Below, piece after piece: positions 44,663 to 53,542 of a DNA stretch of 64,000 bases (the first letter of the stretch is position 1; the number at the start of each line of letters is the position of its first letter). Origin of the DNA: Halomonas lysinitropha (GTDB lineage: Bacteria > Pseudomonadota > Gammaproteobacteria > Pseudomonadales > Halomonadaceae); NCBI RefSeq assembly GCF_902500215.1, contig NZ_CABVOU010000046.1, forward strand, positions 1 through 64,000. Reading direction: 5' to 3'. The translations under genes and the position numbers were made by a program. The notes beneath the pieces are model-generated. The model did not search any database and was not told the DNA's origin. It saw only the letters and a list, made by a program, of their open reading frames with translations.

Positions 44663-45298
44663 TCACAACTCGGTCTTCTCGGGGTACTCGCAGAGGTCCT
44701 CGATGACACAGCTGCCGCAGCGCGGCTTGCGGGCCAGGCAGGTGTAGCGCCCGTGAAGGATCAGCCAGTGGTGGGCCTCCTGGCGAAACTCCCGGGGTAC
44801 ATGGCGCAGCAGCTTCTTCTCGACCTCGACCACGTCCTTGCCCTTGGCGATGCCGGTACGGTTGGCCACGCGGAAGATATGGGTATCCACGGCGATGGTG
44901 GGCTCGCCGAAGGCGGTGTTGAGGATGACGTTGGCGGTCTTGCGGCCGACGCCGGGCAGCGCCTCGAGGGCCTGGCGGGTGCGGGGGACCTCACCGCCGT
45001 GCTGCTCGACCAGGATCCGGCAGGTCTTCATCAGGTTTTCGGCCTTGGTGTTGTAGAGGCCGATGGTCCTGATGTGGGCCTTGAGGTCGTCGATCCCGAG
45101 ATCGAGAATCGCCTGTGGCGTGTTGGCCACCGGGAACAGCCGGGCGGTGGCCTTGTTCACCCCCACGTCGGTGGCCTGGGCCGAGAGCAGCACGGCGGTG
45201 AGCAGCTCGAAGGGGGTGGACCAGTTCAGTTCGGTAGTCGGCTCGGGGGTCTGGTCGCGCAGCCGCGCGAAGATCTCTTGGCGTTTCTGGGCGTTCAT
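44663..45298 (-). CDS. nth: Endonuclease III
   Basis: The 211-residue bifunctional DNA glycosylase/AP lyase removes oxidised pyrimidines. It shows the helix-hairpin-helix LEALPGVGRKTANVIL near residue 112 with the catalytic Lys, the catalytic Asp in IAVDTHIFRV near 138 and the [4Fe-4S] cysteine pattern C-x6-C-x2-C-x5-C at the C-terminus (CLARKPRCGSCVIEDLC). The start at 45298 (MNAQKRQEIF) is the family start; an upstream extension reads into the foldable repeat copy B. Confidence 0.95.
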   Translation of the reverse strand: MNAQKRQEIFARLRDQTPEPTTELNWSTPFELLTAVLLSAQATDVGVNKATARLFPVANTPQAILDLGIDDLKAHIRTIGLYNTKAENLMKTCRILVEQHGGEVPRTRQALEALPGVGRKTANVILNTAFGEPTIAVDTHIFRVANRTGIAKGKDVVEVEKKLLRHVPREFRQEAHHWLILHGRYTCLARKPRCGSCVIEDLCEYPEKTEL

Positions 45299-45333
45299 GG
45301 CGTTCCGGGTCAGTGGCAATACCCGGGGCTGTT

Positions 45334-45432
45334 CCGGGGACAGGTCTACGAGGAGGCGCTGTGAACCCATCCTTGGGCGCTACCGACGCCATCCCTGGCG
45401 TAGGACCTCCTCTTTGACCTGTCCCCGGCGCC
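45334..45432. repeat. Foldable dispersed intergenic element, copy B
   Basis: The inverted second copy of the element at 31794-31891. It begins CCGGGGACAGGTC and ends GACCTGTCCCCGGCGCC, so its ends are perfect inverted repeats of about 13 bp, with inner blocks GAGGAGGCGC... and ...GGACCTCCTC and the small hairpin CGCCATCCCTGGCG. It sits between nth (downstream) and the RnfB-like gene (upstream) on the minus strand. Confidence 0.85.
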
Positions 45433-45474
45433 CCTCGCGTGGGTACTAGCTGATTTAGCAATCGTTGTTTTGTA

Positions 45475-46287
45475 TCATTCGGCTGTGGCGGCCTGTTCCA
45501 GCGCCTTTTGCGCCTCAGCCAGCAGCCGTTCGGCTTCCGGCAGCTGGGCCAGGGCGGTGGCCTCGGCGTCGGCGTCGGCTCGGCGGCGGGCACTTTCCAG
45601 CTGATGCCTTACGCGTTTCAGGGCCTGCTCCGCGGCCTTGACGGCCATCTGTCTCTGCCGATCCTGGTGGGCACTGGCAGTGCTGCCCGAATCGGAAGCC
45701 GAGCCCGATTGCTGGCGCAGGCGAATCAATCGCTTCTGGCGATCCATGCGCTTCTCCCGTGCCTGGTGGGCCAGACGACGGTTGCGCGCCTCGAAGCGTT
45801 GACGACCGAGTTCGGCGCGGCGTGCCAGGTAGGCATCGCGCTCTCGATCGGTCTCGGCGGCCTCCCAGGCGGGGTGAGGCAGCAGGTCGATGCAGTCCAC
45901 CGGGCAGGGTGCCACGCACAGCTCACAGCCGGTGCACTCTTCCACGATCACCGTGTGCATGCGCTTGGCGGCCCCCAGGATGGCATCCACCGGGCAGGCC
46001 TGGATGCACTTGGTGCAGCCGATGCACTCGGCCTCGCGGATCCAGGCCACCAGCGGTGCCTGGGCGGGCTCGGCCAGGGGTAAAGAGGGGCGGCCGGTCA
46101 CTTCGGCGAGCCTCTCGACGGTGCGCTGGCCACCCGGCGGGCAGCGATTGATCGCCTCGCCTTCGACGATCGCCTCGGCATAGGGGCGACAGCCGGGCTG
46201 GCCGCACTTGCCGCACTGGGTCTGCGGCAGCTCGGCATCGATGGCCTCGATCAGCGTGGCCCGAGAGCTGATGTCAGTGTCCGTCAC
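45475..46287 (-). CDS. rnfB: RnfB/RsxB-like ferredoxin, lone and without membrane anchor
   Basis: The 270-residue protein has a C-G-K-C-G-x2-G-C motif near residue 25 ([4Fe-4S] of the RnfB core), then two ferredoxin clusters, C-IGC-TKC-x3-CP near 88 and C-TGC-ELC-x3-CP near 118. A long charged, likely coiled-coil tail (residues 145-270) follows. The usual N-terminal membrane helix of RnfB is missing: the protein starts a few residues before the first cluster. In related genomes rnfA-G surround this gene next to nth and metG; here only rnfB remains between them. Whether it still serves an Rnf/Rsx complex encoded elsewhere cannot be seen. Confidence 0.88.
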   Translation of the reverse strand: MTDTDISSRATLIEAIDAELPQTQCGKCGQPGCRPYAEAIVEGEAINRCPPGGQRTVERLAEVTGRPSLPLAEPAQAPLVAWIREAECIGCTKCIQACPVDAILGAAKRMHTVIVEECTGCELCVAPCPVDCIDLLPHPAWEAAETDRERDAYLARRAELGRQRFEARNRRLAHQAREKRMDRQKRLIRLRQQSGSASDSGSTASAHQDRQRQMAVKAAEQALKRVRHQLESARRRADADAEATALAQLPEAERLLAEAQKALEQAATAE

Positions 46288-46296
46288 GACTGCGGC

Positions 46297-48339
46297 TCAG
46301 CGAACCCGCTGACCCGGCTCGGCGCCGGCATCCGGGCTCAGCAGGGTAATGCCATTGTCGTCGCCGGCGGCAAGCACCATCCCCTCGGACACGCCGAAGC
46401 GCATCTTGCGCGGTGCCAGATTGGCGACCATCACCGTCAGCCGTCCCTCCAGGGCCTCCGGCGCATAGGAGGCACGGATGCCGGCGAAGACGGTACGCGT
46501 CTCGCCGCCCAGGTCCAGGGTCAGCTTGAGCAGCTTGTCGGCCTTCTCGACATATTCTGCCCGGGCGATGCGGGCGATACGCAGATCGACCCTGGCGAAA
46601 TCGTCGAAGCTGATCTCGTCACCGAGGGGCTCCTGGGCCAGGGGGCCCTGCGCCGTTTCCTTGAGTTTCTGCTCTTCCATCAGATCCTCCTTCGATGCGC
46701 TCATCATGGCATCGATCTTGTCGCGTTCCACGCGGGTCATCAGTGGCTTGAACTTGGCAATCTCGTGATCCACCAGCAGGGTGTGGCGACTGTGCCAGTC
46801 GAGGGTGTCGAGCTGGAGAAACGCGCGGGCCTGCTCGGCCATGGCCGGCACCACCGGCGCCAGGTAAACCATCAGCTGGCGGAACAGGTTGATGCCCACC
46901 GAGCAGATTTCCAGCACCTCCTGCTCGCGGCCCGGCTGCTTGGCCAGCACCCAGGGCTCGGCCTCGGCGATATAGGTGTTGGCCTCGTCGGCGAGTTCCA
47001 TCACGCGGCGCATGGCGCGGCCGAACTCGCGGGCCTCGAAGTCTTCGGCGATGGCGTCACCGGCGGCGATGAAGCGAGCCACCCTCTCGGGCTCGCTGCA
47101 GTGGCCGGCGAGGCGACCGCCACCGAGCTTCTTGACGAAGCCGGCGCAGCGGCTGGCGATGTTGACCACCTTGCCTACCAGGTCGCTGTTCACCCGCGCC
47201 GCGAAGTCCTCCAGGTTGAGGTCCAGGTCGTCGACCCCAGAGGTCAGCTTGGCGGCAAAGTAGTAGCGCAGGTACTCCGGGTTGAGGTGGTCGGCGTAGG
47301 TGGCGGCCTTGATGAAGGTGCCGCGGGACTTCGACATCTTGGCGCCGTTCACCGTGACGAAGCCGTGGCAGTTGACCGCGGTGGGGGTACGGAAGTCGGC
47401 GCCGTGCAGCATGGCCGGCCAGAACAGGGCGTGAAAGTAGACGATGTCCTTGCCGATGAAGTGGTAGACCTCGGAGTCGGAGTCGGGTGCCCAGTAGCTG
47501 TCGAAGTCCATCCCCTGACGGTCGCAGAGGTTCTGGAAACTGGCGAGATAGCCGATCGGCGCATCGAGCCAGACATAGAAATACTTGCCCGGCGCATCGG
47601 GAATCTCGAAGCCGAAGTAGGGGGCGTCGCGGGAGATGTCCCACTCGTTGAAGCCCGACTCGAACCACTCCATCAGCTTGTTGCGGATCTGCGGCTGGAC
47701 ATGGTCATCGTCGATCCAGGCCTTGAGGAAATCGGCGAAGTCCGGCAGCTTGAAGAAGTAGTGGGTGGAGCTTCTCACCTCGGGGGCGGCCCCGGAGATC
47801 GCCGACACCGGGTCGATCAGCTCGGCCGGCGTGTAGGTCGCCCCGCAGGCCTCGCAGTTGTCGCCGTACTGGTCCTCGGACCCGCATTTCGGGCAGGTGC
47901 CCTTGATGAAGCGGTCGGCCAGGAACAGGCCCTTGACCGGGTCGAACATCTGCTCGATGTCGCGGGTGGCGATATGCCCCTTGTCGCGCAGCCGGGTGTA
48001 GATCAGCTCGCTGAAGTGGCGGTTCTCCGGGGAGTGGGTCGAGTGATAGTTGTCGAAGGCCACTCCGAAGCGGGAGAAGTCGGTCTGGTGGTCGCGGGAG
48101 ACGCGTTCGATCAGCGCCTCGGAGGTAATGCCCTCCTGCTCCGCACGCAGCATGATCGCGGTGCCGTGGGCGTCGTCGGCGCACACGTAGTGGCACTCAT
48201 GTCCGCGGCTCTTCTGGAAACGCACCCAGATGTCGGTCTGGATGTACTCCAGCAGGTGGCCCAGGTGGATGGCACCGTTGGCGTAGGGCAGGGCGCTGGT
48301 GACCAGGATCTTGCGCGGATGGCGTGCGGTGTTCGACAT
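46297..48339 (-). CDS. metG: Methionyl-tRNA synthetase
   Basis: The 680-residue class I synthetase starts at ATG 48339 ([20 protein letters not shown]). It has the HIGH-equivalent HLGHL near 27, the zinc knuckle [18 protein letters not shown] near 145, the KMSKS loop GAKMSKSRG near 335 and a C-terminal Trbp111-like tRNA-binding domain from about 575 ([14 protein letters not shown]). Length is typical of the E. coli type. It is followed after nine bases by the RnfB-like gene, so the two are probably co-transcribed. Confidence 0.97.
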   Translation of the reverse strand: MSNTARHPRKILVTSALPYANGAIHLGHLLEYIQTDIWVRFQKSRGHECHYVCADDAHGTAIMLRAEQEGITSEALIERVSRDHQTDFSRFGVAFDNYHSTHSPENRHFSELIYTRLRDKGHIATRDIEQMFDPVKGLFLADRFIKGTCPKCGSEDQYGDNCEACGATYTPAELIDPVSAISGAAPEVRSSTHYFFKLPDFADFLKAWIDDDHVQPQIRNKLMEWFESGFNEWDISRDAPYFGFEIPDAPGKYFYVWLDAPIGYLASFQNLCDRQGMDFDSYWAPDSDSEVYHFIGKDIVYFHALFWPAMLHGADFRTPTAVNCHGFVTVNGAKMSKSRGTFIKAATYADHLNPEYLRYYFAAKLTSGVDDLDLNLEDFAARVNSDLVGKVVNIASRCAGFVKKLGGGRLAGHCSEPERVARFIAAGDAIAEDFEAREFGRAMRRVMELADEANTYIAEAEPWVLAKQPGREQEVLEICSVGINLFRQLMVYLAPVVPAMAEQARAFLQLDTLDWHSRHTLLVDHEIAKFKPLMTRVERDKIDAMMSASKEDLMEEQKLKETAQGPLAQEPLGDEISFDDFARVDLRIARIARAEYVEKADKLLKLTLDLGGETRTVFAGIRASYAPEALEGRLTVMVANLAPRKMRFGVSEGMVLAAGDDNGITLLSPDAGAEPGQRVR

Positions 48340-48541
48340 GTCGGCTCTGGAAATCCCATGAAAATCAGACCCCCGATTGTAGCCATCTTCGACGCCCACT
48401 GCACCCGGCGGGACGACACCGGGCATCGGTCGCGGCGGCGCCCCCTGCGTGTGCGTCGCCTTCCGGCCCATGCCGCGCCGCGGCTTCGCGTCGCTTCCTG
48501 CCTGGCCTAGGTGCGGCATCGCTCGACGTCGGCTCAGGGGG

Positions 48542-49285
48542 TCAGTGCCGCAGCCGCACCAGCCGCTCCCTCAAGCCGTCAACTTCATCGCTCAGGTAGT
48601 TGCCGTCGAACTCGGCTTCCGCGATCAGTCGCGGCGGGTCGTAGACCTCGATGTGGTGGCGATGCTTTTTCAGCACTCGATCCTGATCCAGCCCCTTGAG
48701 GATGCGATTGATATGCACCGATGACAGGCCCAGGATGTTTCCCAGCAGCCGCTGGGAGACGGGAAACTCGAAGGAGGCTAGCTCGACGCTTTGTATCTTC
48801 TCGAGTCGATAGAAGGTCTCGAGCATGAAGTGCAGTACCCGGGAGCGCGCGCTGCGGTGGATGCTGATCAGCATCCGTTCGGTGAGTAGGGCGTCCTGGC
48901 GGCTGATGTTGGCAAAGAGCGCGATCGCCAGGGGCGTGGAGGCCGCAACGATATCGACGATGTTCTCGTGGGGGAAGGGCTGGACGCTGCCCAGGGTGAT
49001 CATGCTGGCTTGGCTGACATGCCGCGTGAAGGTGAATTCCTTGAGTCCGATGATGTCCCCTGGCAGCAGCAGCTCGATGATCCGCTGCTCGCCGTCCAGG
49101 GTGTGACGGATGGTACAGGCCCAGCCCTTCTGCAGGATGTACAACTCGCCGACCCTGGCGTTTGCGCGCCACAGCCGCTCATGCTTCTTCACCTTGGTCG
49201 AGCTCTGCTCGAAGCTGGCCAGCAGACGTGCCTCCGACGCATCGAGGTCGACATAGCGCTCCATGGTGGCTTGGAAGAGGCTCAT
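48542..49285 (-). CDS. Crp/Fnr-family transcriptional regulator
   Basis: I use the ATG at 49285 ([19 protein letters not shown]); a TTG at 49327 with GAGG before it is an alternative start. The 247-residue protein has a cyclic-nucleotide-like sensory half (residues 25-135, with [34 protein letters not shown]) and a helix-turn-helix near 175-195 ([20 protein letters not shown]). The cluster cysteines of Fnr are not present. Such regulators respond to redox, NO or other small signals. Its target cannot be told from position alone; a 126-bp tandem duplication lies upstream of the next gene but one. Confidence 0.85.
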   Translation of the reverse strand: MSLFQATMERYVDLDASEARLLASFEQSSTKVKKHERLWRANARVGELYILQKGWACTIRHTLDGEQRIIELLLPGDIIGLKEFTFTRHVSQASMITLGSVQPFPHENIVDIVAASTPLAIALFANISRQDALLTERMLISIHRSARSRVLHFMLETFYRLEKIQSVELASFEFPVSQRLLGNILGLSSVHINRILKGLDQDRVLKKHRHHIEVYDPPRLIAEAEFDGNYLSDEVDGLRERLVRLRH

Positions 49286-49415
49286 TCCTTGTTCTCTCAA
49301 TTCTTTTATTCCTATATACGGATTCAAACTGCCTCAATCCTAAGCTGACGCCAGGCTGGCGAGTATGAACCTTCAGTCTAGTTGTCCCCGCCGCGGAGCT
49401 CCAAGACGCATAATG

Positions 49416-49468
<53 letters not shown>

Positions 49469-49510
49469 GGCCTGGCCGGCCCCTGCCGCGGCCAGGTGTC
49501 GTCGCTGTGG

Positions 49511-50083
49511 CTAGCATATGACCTCGCCTGGGGGACTGGGCGGGGGCGGTAACCGGTCCTCGGCCTCCTGGAGAATCTGGAGCTGAGCTTGGGCCTGGCC
49601 GATGCAGGCATTCAGCAGATGATTTAGGGCGGGGATGCCGTTGCACGCCTGCAGTCGTTCGTAGAAGCGGCGTGAGCGCCACTCCTCGAGCACCGCGCGG
49701 CTGAGCTCCCGGGCGGCTTCGTCACCGTCGAGGATGAAGAAATGCGCCCGCTGCAGGGAGTGGGGCCGTTGCAGCGCAGGAGGCTGCCAGGCCAGTTTGG
49801 CCGGATCGCGCAGCACGGGGTCGCGCATCGGCAGCGAAGCCGACACTTCGACCAGGGCCTGGACCCGTTGCTGACTCTCGACCGAGAGGGCCTCCATGAG
49901 CCGGCTGATGCCGGTCTGGAAAGTCAGGAAGCGCAGGGACAGCCAGCGATAACGATGGAACTCGTGGTGTTCATGGTCATTGACCTGTGCCAGGACCTCC
50001 TCGATCGAGGTGATAACGCCCGGCGGTTGGCTGATCTTCATGCGCGGGGGTTCGATGCGGGTATTGGCCATTGGGGTGTTCAT
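49511..50083 (-). CDS. Hypothetical helical protein, about 190 residues
   Basis: The 190-residue protein is mostly helical and rich in charged residues, with VNDHEHHEFHRYRWLSLRFL near 33-52, a helix packed with His and Glu, and ELSRAVLEEWRSRRFYERL near 125. The end is Pro-rich (RLPPPPSPPGEV). The arrangement of paired long helices with His/Glu could be a ferritin-like or hemerythrin-like bundle, but I cannot match a family. ATG at 50083; the 505-base upstream gap carries a tandem duplication with palindromes, so expression may be regulated there. Confidence 0.5.
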   Translation of the reverse strand: MNTPMANTRIEPPRMKISQPPGVITSIEEVLAQVNDHEHHEFHRYRWLSLRFLTFQTGISRLMEALSVESQQRVQALVEVSASLPMRDPVLRDPAKLAWQPPALQRPHSLQRAHFFILDGDEAARELSRAVLEEWRSRRFYERLQACNGIPALNHLLNACIGQAQAQLQILQEAEDRLPPPPSPPGEVIC

Positions 50084-50153
50084 GATTCGCCTCGCCTTGA
50101 TGTGTTGAATCGAGGGCTAGGGGATCTGCGTACATGCCATGGCACGTGCTCAG

Positions 50154-50400
50154 GCTAGCCAGTCAGCCTGGCAGCGTCTGCTAACCTGGGTTAACGACGC
50201 GCGTTTTTTTACCCCTCGAAGCGGCACCGGAAGCACGAAAGTCCACCGAGCGTGGCCCCGTCAGCGGCACTTGTTTCGGGCTAGCCAGTCAGGCCGACAG
50301 CGTTTGATAACCTGAGTTAATAATGCGCAGTTTCTTAACCCTCGAGGCGGCGCCGGCGGTGCAAATATCCACCGGGCGTGCACGCGTCGACAGGAGGGGG
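50154..50400. repeat. Tandem direct duplication, period 126 bp, with palindromes
   Basis: Two consecutive copies start at 50154 and 50280, both with GCTAGCCAGTCAG. They share long stretches, including the palindromic cores TAACCTGGGTTA (50182-50193) and TAACCTGAGTTA (50308-50319), and differ at scattered positions, so the duplication is old. It fills most of the 505-base gap between two divergent hypothetical genes (50084-50589). The palindromes look like operator sites; no other gene or RNA is seen in the gap. Confidence 0.8.
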
Positions 50401-50589
50401 CGATAGCGTTGAAGGGGCGTTATTGATGAGCTCCAAACACCGGCTTGCTGCCTCTCGGCGCCCAGAGTCGGTAGTGCGGAGGGGGGAGTTAAAGACAGGA
50501 TAAGGTCGTGCAAAAATTGTCTGACAGTATCGGGGAGCCGGCGCTACACTTTACAGCGGAACAACTCCTTCGTTCGTGAGGGGATTAAG

Positions 50590-51102
50590 ATGTCAACCGC
50601 GAAACAAGTGTCCAAGAGTCAACCAACGCCCGACGTGATGTCGGAAGCAACACCGCAAGTCACGCCCGAGGTGATGTCCGAAACCACCCCGGAAGTCACG
50701 CCAGAAGTCCCCGGGAAGGCCGACGCGACGCTGGCGAGTTCGCGCTTGGCCGTCACCGCCTTTCCGGCGAGTGTCGCCGAGGCCTCTCAGCCGGTGCTCG
50801 ACTGGTGGGTGCATCACTGGATGGACGCCGCGCATCCGCTTTCCAGGCTGCAGCGCACCTGGGTGGAGTCGGTGTTCGAGGCCATCGAGGTCGAGACCGA
50901 CTTTCTGAATGTCTGCGCACTCTCGAACGTCAAGCTATTGAACTGCCTTGCCGCGGCCAGACCCGTTGTGGGTTCTTCCTTCCTGCACAGCTGTTATCAC
51001 GAGGTCGCCCAGGAGATGGCCGATGCTCATATGGCGCGACTGGGCAGGGTGGCGGAGCTTCCCGAGGACTTCAAGCAGCGGCTCTGGGAAGAGATCTGCT
51101 AG
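50590..51102 (+). CDS. Hypothetical protein with Thr/Pro/Val-rich N-terminus
   Basis: The 170-residue protein starts with a low-complexity stretch repeating TPEV-type units (residues 12-42), then a helical domain: SQPVLDWWVHHWMDAAHPLSR near 66, FEAIEVETDFLNVCALSNVK near 95 and a C-terminal FKQRLWEEIC. It has no signal peptide. Its domain size and amphipathic helices are compatible with a phasin-like or membrane-associated protein, but that is only a guess. GAGGGGATTAAG lies before the ATG at 50590. A strong hairpin follows the stop. Confidence 0.5.
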   Translation: MSTAKQVSKSQPTPDVMSEATPQVTPEVMSETTPEVTPEVPGKADATLASSRLAVTAFPASVAEASQPVLDWWVHHWMDAAHPLSRLQRTWVESVFEAIEVETDFLNVCALSNVKLLNCLAAARPVVGSSFLHSCYHEVAQEMADAHMARLGRVAELPEDFKQRLWEEIC

Positions 51103-51133
51103 GGAGGTTGGCCTGTACCGTTATATCAACATC

Positions 51134-51175
51134 AGCGCCGGGCGGGGAACCGAGATTTCCCGCCCGGCGCTTGTG
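51134..51175. terminator. Strong bidirectional terminator hairpin
   Basis: Perfect arms GCGCCGGGCGGG and CCCGCCCGGCGC surround a 12-base loop and are followed by TTGTGT. It lies exactly between the convergent hypothetical gene (ends 51102) and thiI (ends 51183) and should stop transcription from both sides. Confidence 0.8.
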
Positions 51176-51182
51176 TCATGGC

Positions 51183-52658
51183 TCAGGAGGCGTGGCGCAG
51201 GACGCCGAAGTGGGACATGCCGCGATCCTTGAGGTGCAGGGCCTGCATGCGGCTCATCACCCCCTGGTCACAGTAGAGCAGGTAGTCGCGGTTGCGGGGC
51301 AGGGTCTCGGCCTGATCCTGCAACTCGTAGAAGGGAATCGCCAGGCAGGGGGTCTCGTCAAGCTCGAGCGGCGCCGCCTCGCGCTCTTCAGGAGGGCGGA
51401 TATCGATCACGCTGACCGCCGGCATATCAACCAGCCCTGCCAGCGAGTCGACCACGGTCACCTCACCAGGCGCCTGCTGGCCTTCCAGCAGGCGGCTGGC
51501 GCGGGTCACGGTAGCGGCCTCGACGGCGGCGTCGAGGACCGTGAAATCGAAGTCGGCCTCGGCGGCGAGGATCTTGTCGGTGGGTGCCCGGGTATGGGGG
51601 CGACGCGAGATGACGCCGCAGTATTCGGGCATCTGCTCGGCGAAACGCGCCGTATCGAGTCGGCGGGCCACGTCGATGATCTCCTGCTTGTCCTCGCTGA
51701 CCAGCGGCCGGAGGATCGGCAGATCACTGGCCGCATCGATCAGCGCCAGATTATCAAGGGTCTGGCTGGAGACCTGGGCGATGGCGTCGCCGGTGACCAG
51801 CACCGGGATGCCCTTGCGGGCGGCGACGCGACTGGCCGCTCTTACCATCATGCGCTTGAGGATCACCCCCATCAGGCCATCGGGAATGCGGCGCAGGATC
51901 TCCGCCACCACGCCTTCGAAGGGCACCGAGGTAAAGTCGACGTTGTGGGAGGCGCTGTAGCGTTGCCAGAGGTGGTGGGTGACCTCGCGCACGCCTTTCT
52001 CATGAGCCGGACCGCCCAGGTTGAAGAACAGATAGTGCGTCTTGACGCCGCGGCGCAACATTCGCCACGCCGCCACCGGCGAGTCGAACCCGCCCGAGAC
52101 CAGGGCCAGGGCCTGTCCCTGTACCCCTAGCGGGTAGCCCCCCAGGCCCGGCCGGCGCGAGCGGATCAGCTGCAGCCGTTTGTGAGTCAGCTCCACTGAC
52201 ACCACCACCTCGGGGTGCGACAGGTCGACCCGCGCCGAGGGCTCGGCCGCGAGCAGGGCACTGCCCAGATGACGTTCGAGATCCACGGAGGTGAAGGCGT
52301 GGTCGCCCCGGCGCTTGGCCCGGACCCTGAAGCGACGGCCGGCAATGGCGCCCTTCCAGTGCGGCACGATCCAGTTGGCCGCCTCGTCGAGCGAGGTGCA
52401 GGGCACCGCCTCGGTGTCCAGCACCTCGTGAATGCCGGGGATGCGGGTCAGCGTTTCCTCCATCACCCTTACCCGTTCGGCGGGAAGGGCCTCGGGCAGG
52501 CTCACGAGCAGGGCGTCCCAGCCGCCCTTGACCCGCACGCCCTCATCCAGCTGGCGCAGGGTATTGCGCACATTGCTGGTCAGGCAGCGGACCATGTGCT
52601 GACGGACGGAGCGGGACTTGATGGTGATTTCGGGATGGAGCTTGAGCAGATAGGTCAT
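51183..52658 (-). CDS. thiI: tRNA 4-thiouridine synthase ThiI with rhodanese domain
   Basis: The 491-residue protein puts sulfur into tRNA U8 and, in this form, can also supply sulfur for thiazole. It has the N-terminal ferredoxin-like fold and THUMP domain (residues 1-165), the PP-loop ALALVSGGFDSPVAAW near 185, the first catalytic cysteine in MPEYCGVISRRPHT near 343 and the C-terminal rhodanese with LLYCDQGVMSRMQAL near 460 holding the persulfide cysteine. The full domain set with both Cys is present. It is a separate transcription unit from the thiO-thiS-thiG operon. Confidence 0.95.
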   Translation of the reverse strand: MTYLLKLHPEITIKSRSVRQHMVRCLTSNVRNTLRQLDEGVRVKGGWDALLVSLPEALPAERVRVMEETLTRIPGIHEVLDTEAVPCTSLDEAANWIVPHWKGAIAGRRFRVRAKRRGDHAFTSVDLERHLGSALLAAEPSARVDLSHPEVVVSVELTHKRLQLIRSRRPGLGGYPLGVQGQALALVSGGFDSPVAAWRMLRRGVKTHYLFFNLGGPAHEKGVREVTHHLWQRYSASHNVDFTSVPFEGVVAEILRRIPDGLMGVILKRMMVRAASRVAARKGIPVLVTGDAIAQVSSQTLDNLALIDAASDLPILRPLVSEDKQEIIDVARRLDTARFAEQMPEYCGVISRRPHTRAPTDKILAAEADFDFTVLDAAVEAATVTRASRLLEGQQAPGEVTVVDSLAGLVDMPAVSVIDIRPPEEREAAPLELDETPCLAIPFYELQDQAETLPRNRDYLLYCDQGVMSRMQALHLKDRGMSHFGVLRHAS

Positions 52659-52778
52659 TCGACAGGCAAAACGGCAACGACAAGGGGCATCATTCTACCA
52701 AGGGCAGGGCCTCGAGGGCAGGGCAGGAACGATCCGCACGCTGCGAAGAGTTGGCATAGGAAGCTGGCCGGAGCTCAG

Positions 52779-52805
52779 CCTCTCCCAGCAAGGAGCCGGG
52801 AGAGG
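52779..52805 (-). terminator. Hairpin downstream of the 92-residue gene
   Basis: The arms CCTCTCCC and GGGAGAGG form a perfect 8-bp stem with an 11-base loop, 28 bases after the stop of the gene at 52833 (minus strand). No T-run follows, so it is at best a weak terminator. Confidence 0.4.
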
Positions 52806-52832
52806 CGAGGCTGGCAACAGAGGCGGCGGGCG

Positions 52833-53111
52833 TCAGTAGAGTGCCTGCTCTTCCATGACGACTTCCTTGAGCAGCTCCAGGAAGAGCCGGTCGGCCTCCG
52901 AGTGCTCCTGGGGATCCTCGGGGATGTGCACGCTGGTGGTATCGGAGATCTCGTTGGCGATCCGTGCCATCACTCCTTCGCCCGGTTCGGCGAGCTGACG
53001 GCGGGTGATATCCAGTGACTGCTCGAGGATCTTCGGATCCTGCAGAAGTTTCTTGATGAAGCCCCGCAGCTCATTGATCACACGGGTCTTCTGGATTTCC
53101 GATGAGGCCAT
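52833..53111 (-). CDS. Hypothetical protein, about 92 residues
   Basis: The product starts MASSEIQKTRVINELRGFI and is a small acidic helical protein (LLQDPKILEQSLDITRRQL, then AEPGEGVMARIANEIS). I use the ATG at 53111 with AAGGAGAA eight bases before it, rather than an upstream in-frame start that reads a different, unlikely segment. There is no membrane segment. I do not recognise a family. It is divergent from the adhesion operon, 430 bases away. Confidence 0.55.
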   Translation of the reverse strand: MASSEIQKTRVINELRGFIKKLLQDPKILEQSLDITRRQLAEPGEGVMARIANEISDTTSVHIPEDPQEHSEADRLFLELLKEVVMEEQALY

Positions 53112-53317
53112 GACGTTCTCCTTGGGGTGACCATACCGTTTCGCAGAGACGATACCACGTTGGCGGCGGACGTGGCTTGCCGACGAAAGTGCCGTCGCGT
53201 CGGATGATGGTGCCCCTTGTAAGAATTGTCCTACATCAAGCGTCGGTAATCTCTTGCCCGCCATGCTCGTCTCGCCATTGGACAAATTCTCTTATTCAGT
53301 TACGCTGATTTACAAAC

Positions 53318-53354
53318 GGACACACATCTGCGACCGGAGGTTGTGTCCTATACT
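53318..53354. promoter_or_regulatory. Inverted repeat beside a -10 box upstream of the TolC-like gene
   Basis: GGACACA (53318-53324) and TGTGTCC (53342-53348) are perfect complements 17 bases apart, and TATACT follows at 53349-53354, a good sigma-70 -10 box. This looks like an operator next to a promoter for the adhesion operon. The rest of the 53112-53542 gap holds no gene. Confidence 0.45.
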
Positions 53355-53542
53355 CTAGATCGTCTCTGGGCCAACCCGCTGTTGGTTTCAGGGGGTCGCT
53401 GTAGGAAGTCGGGAAAGGATGCGCCATGGGGTCTGAACGCTTGCCCCCATGGGACCCGCTCAACAACAAGAACATTGTCACATTTCCGAGCAGGCCCGGC
53501 CGTTCAGTGGCCAGGTTACTTCCATCATGAAAGGGAACATCC

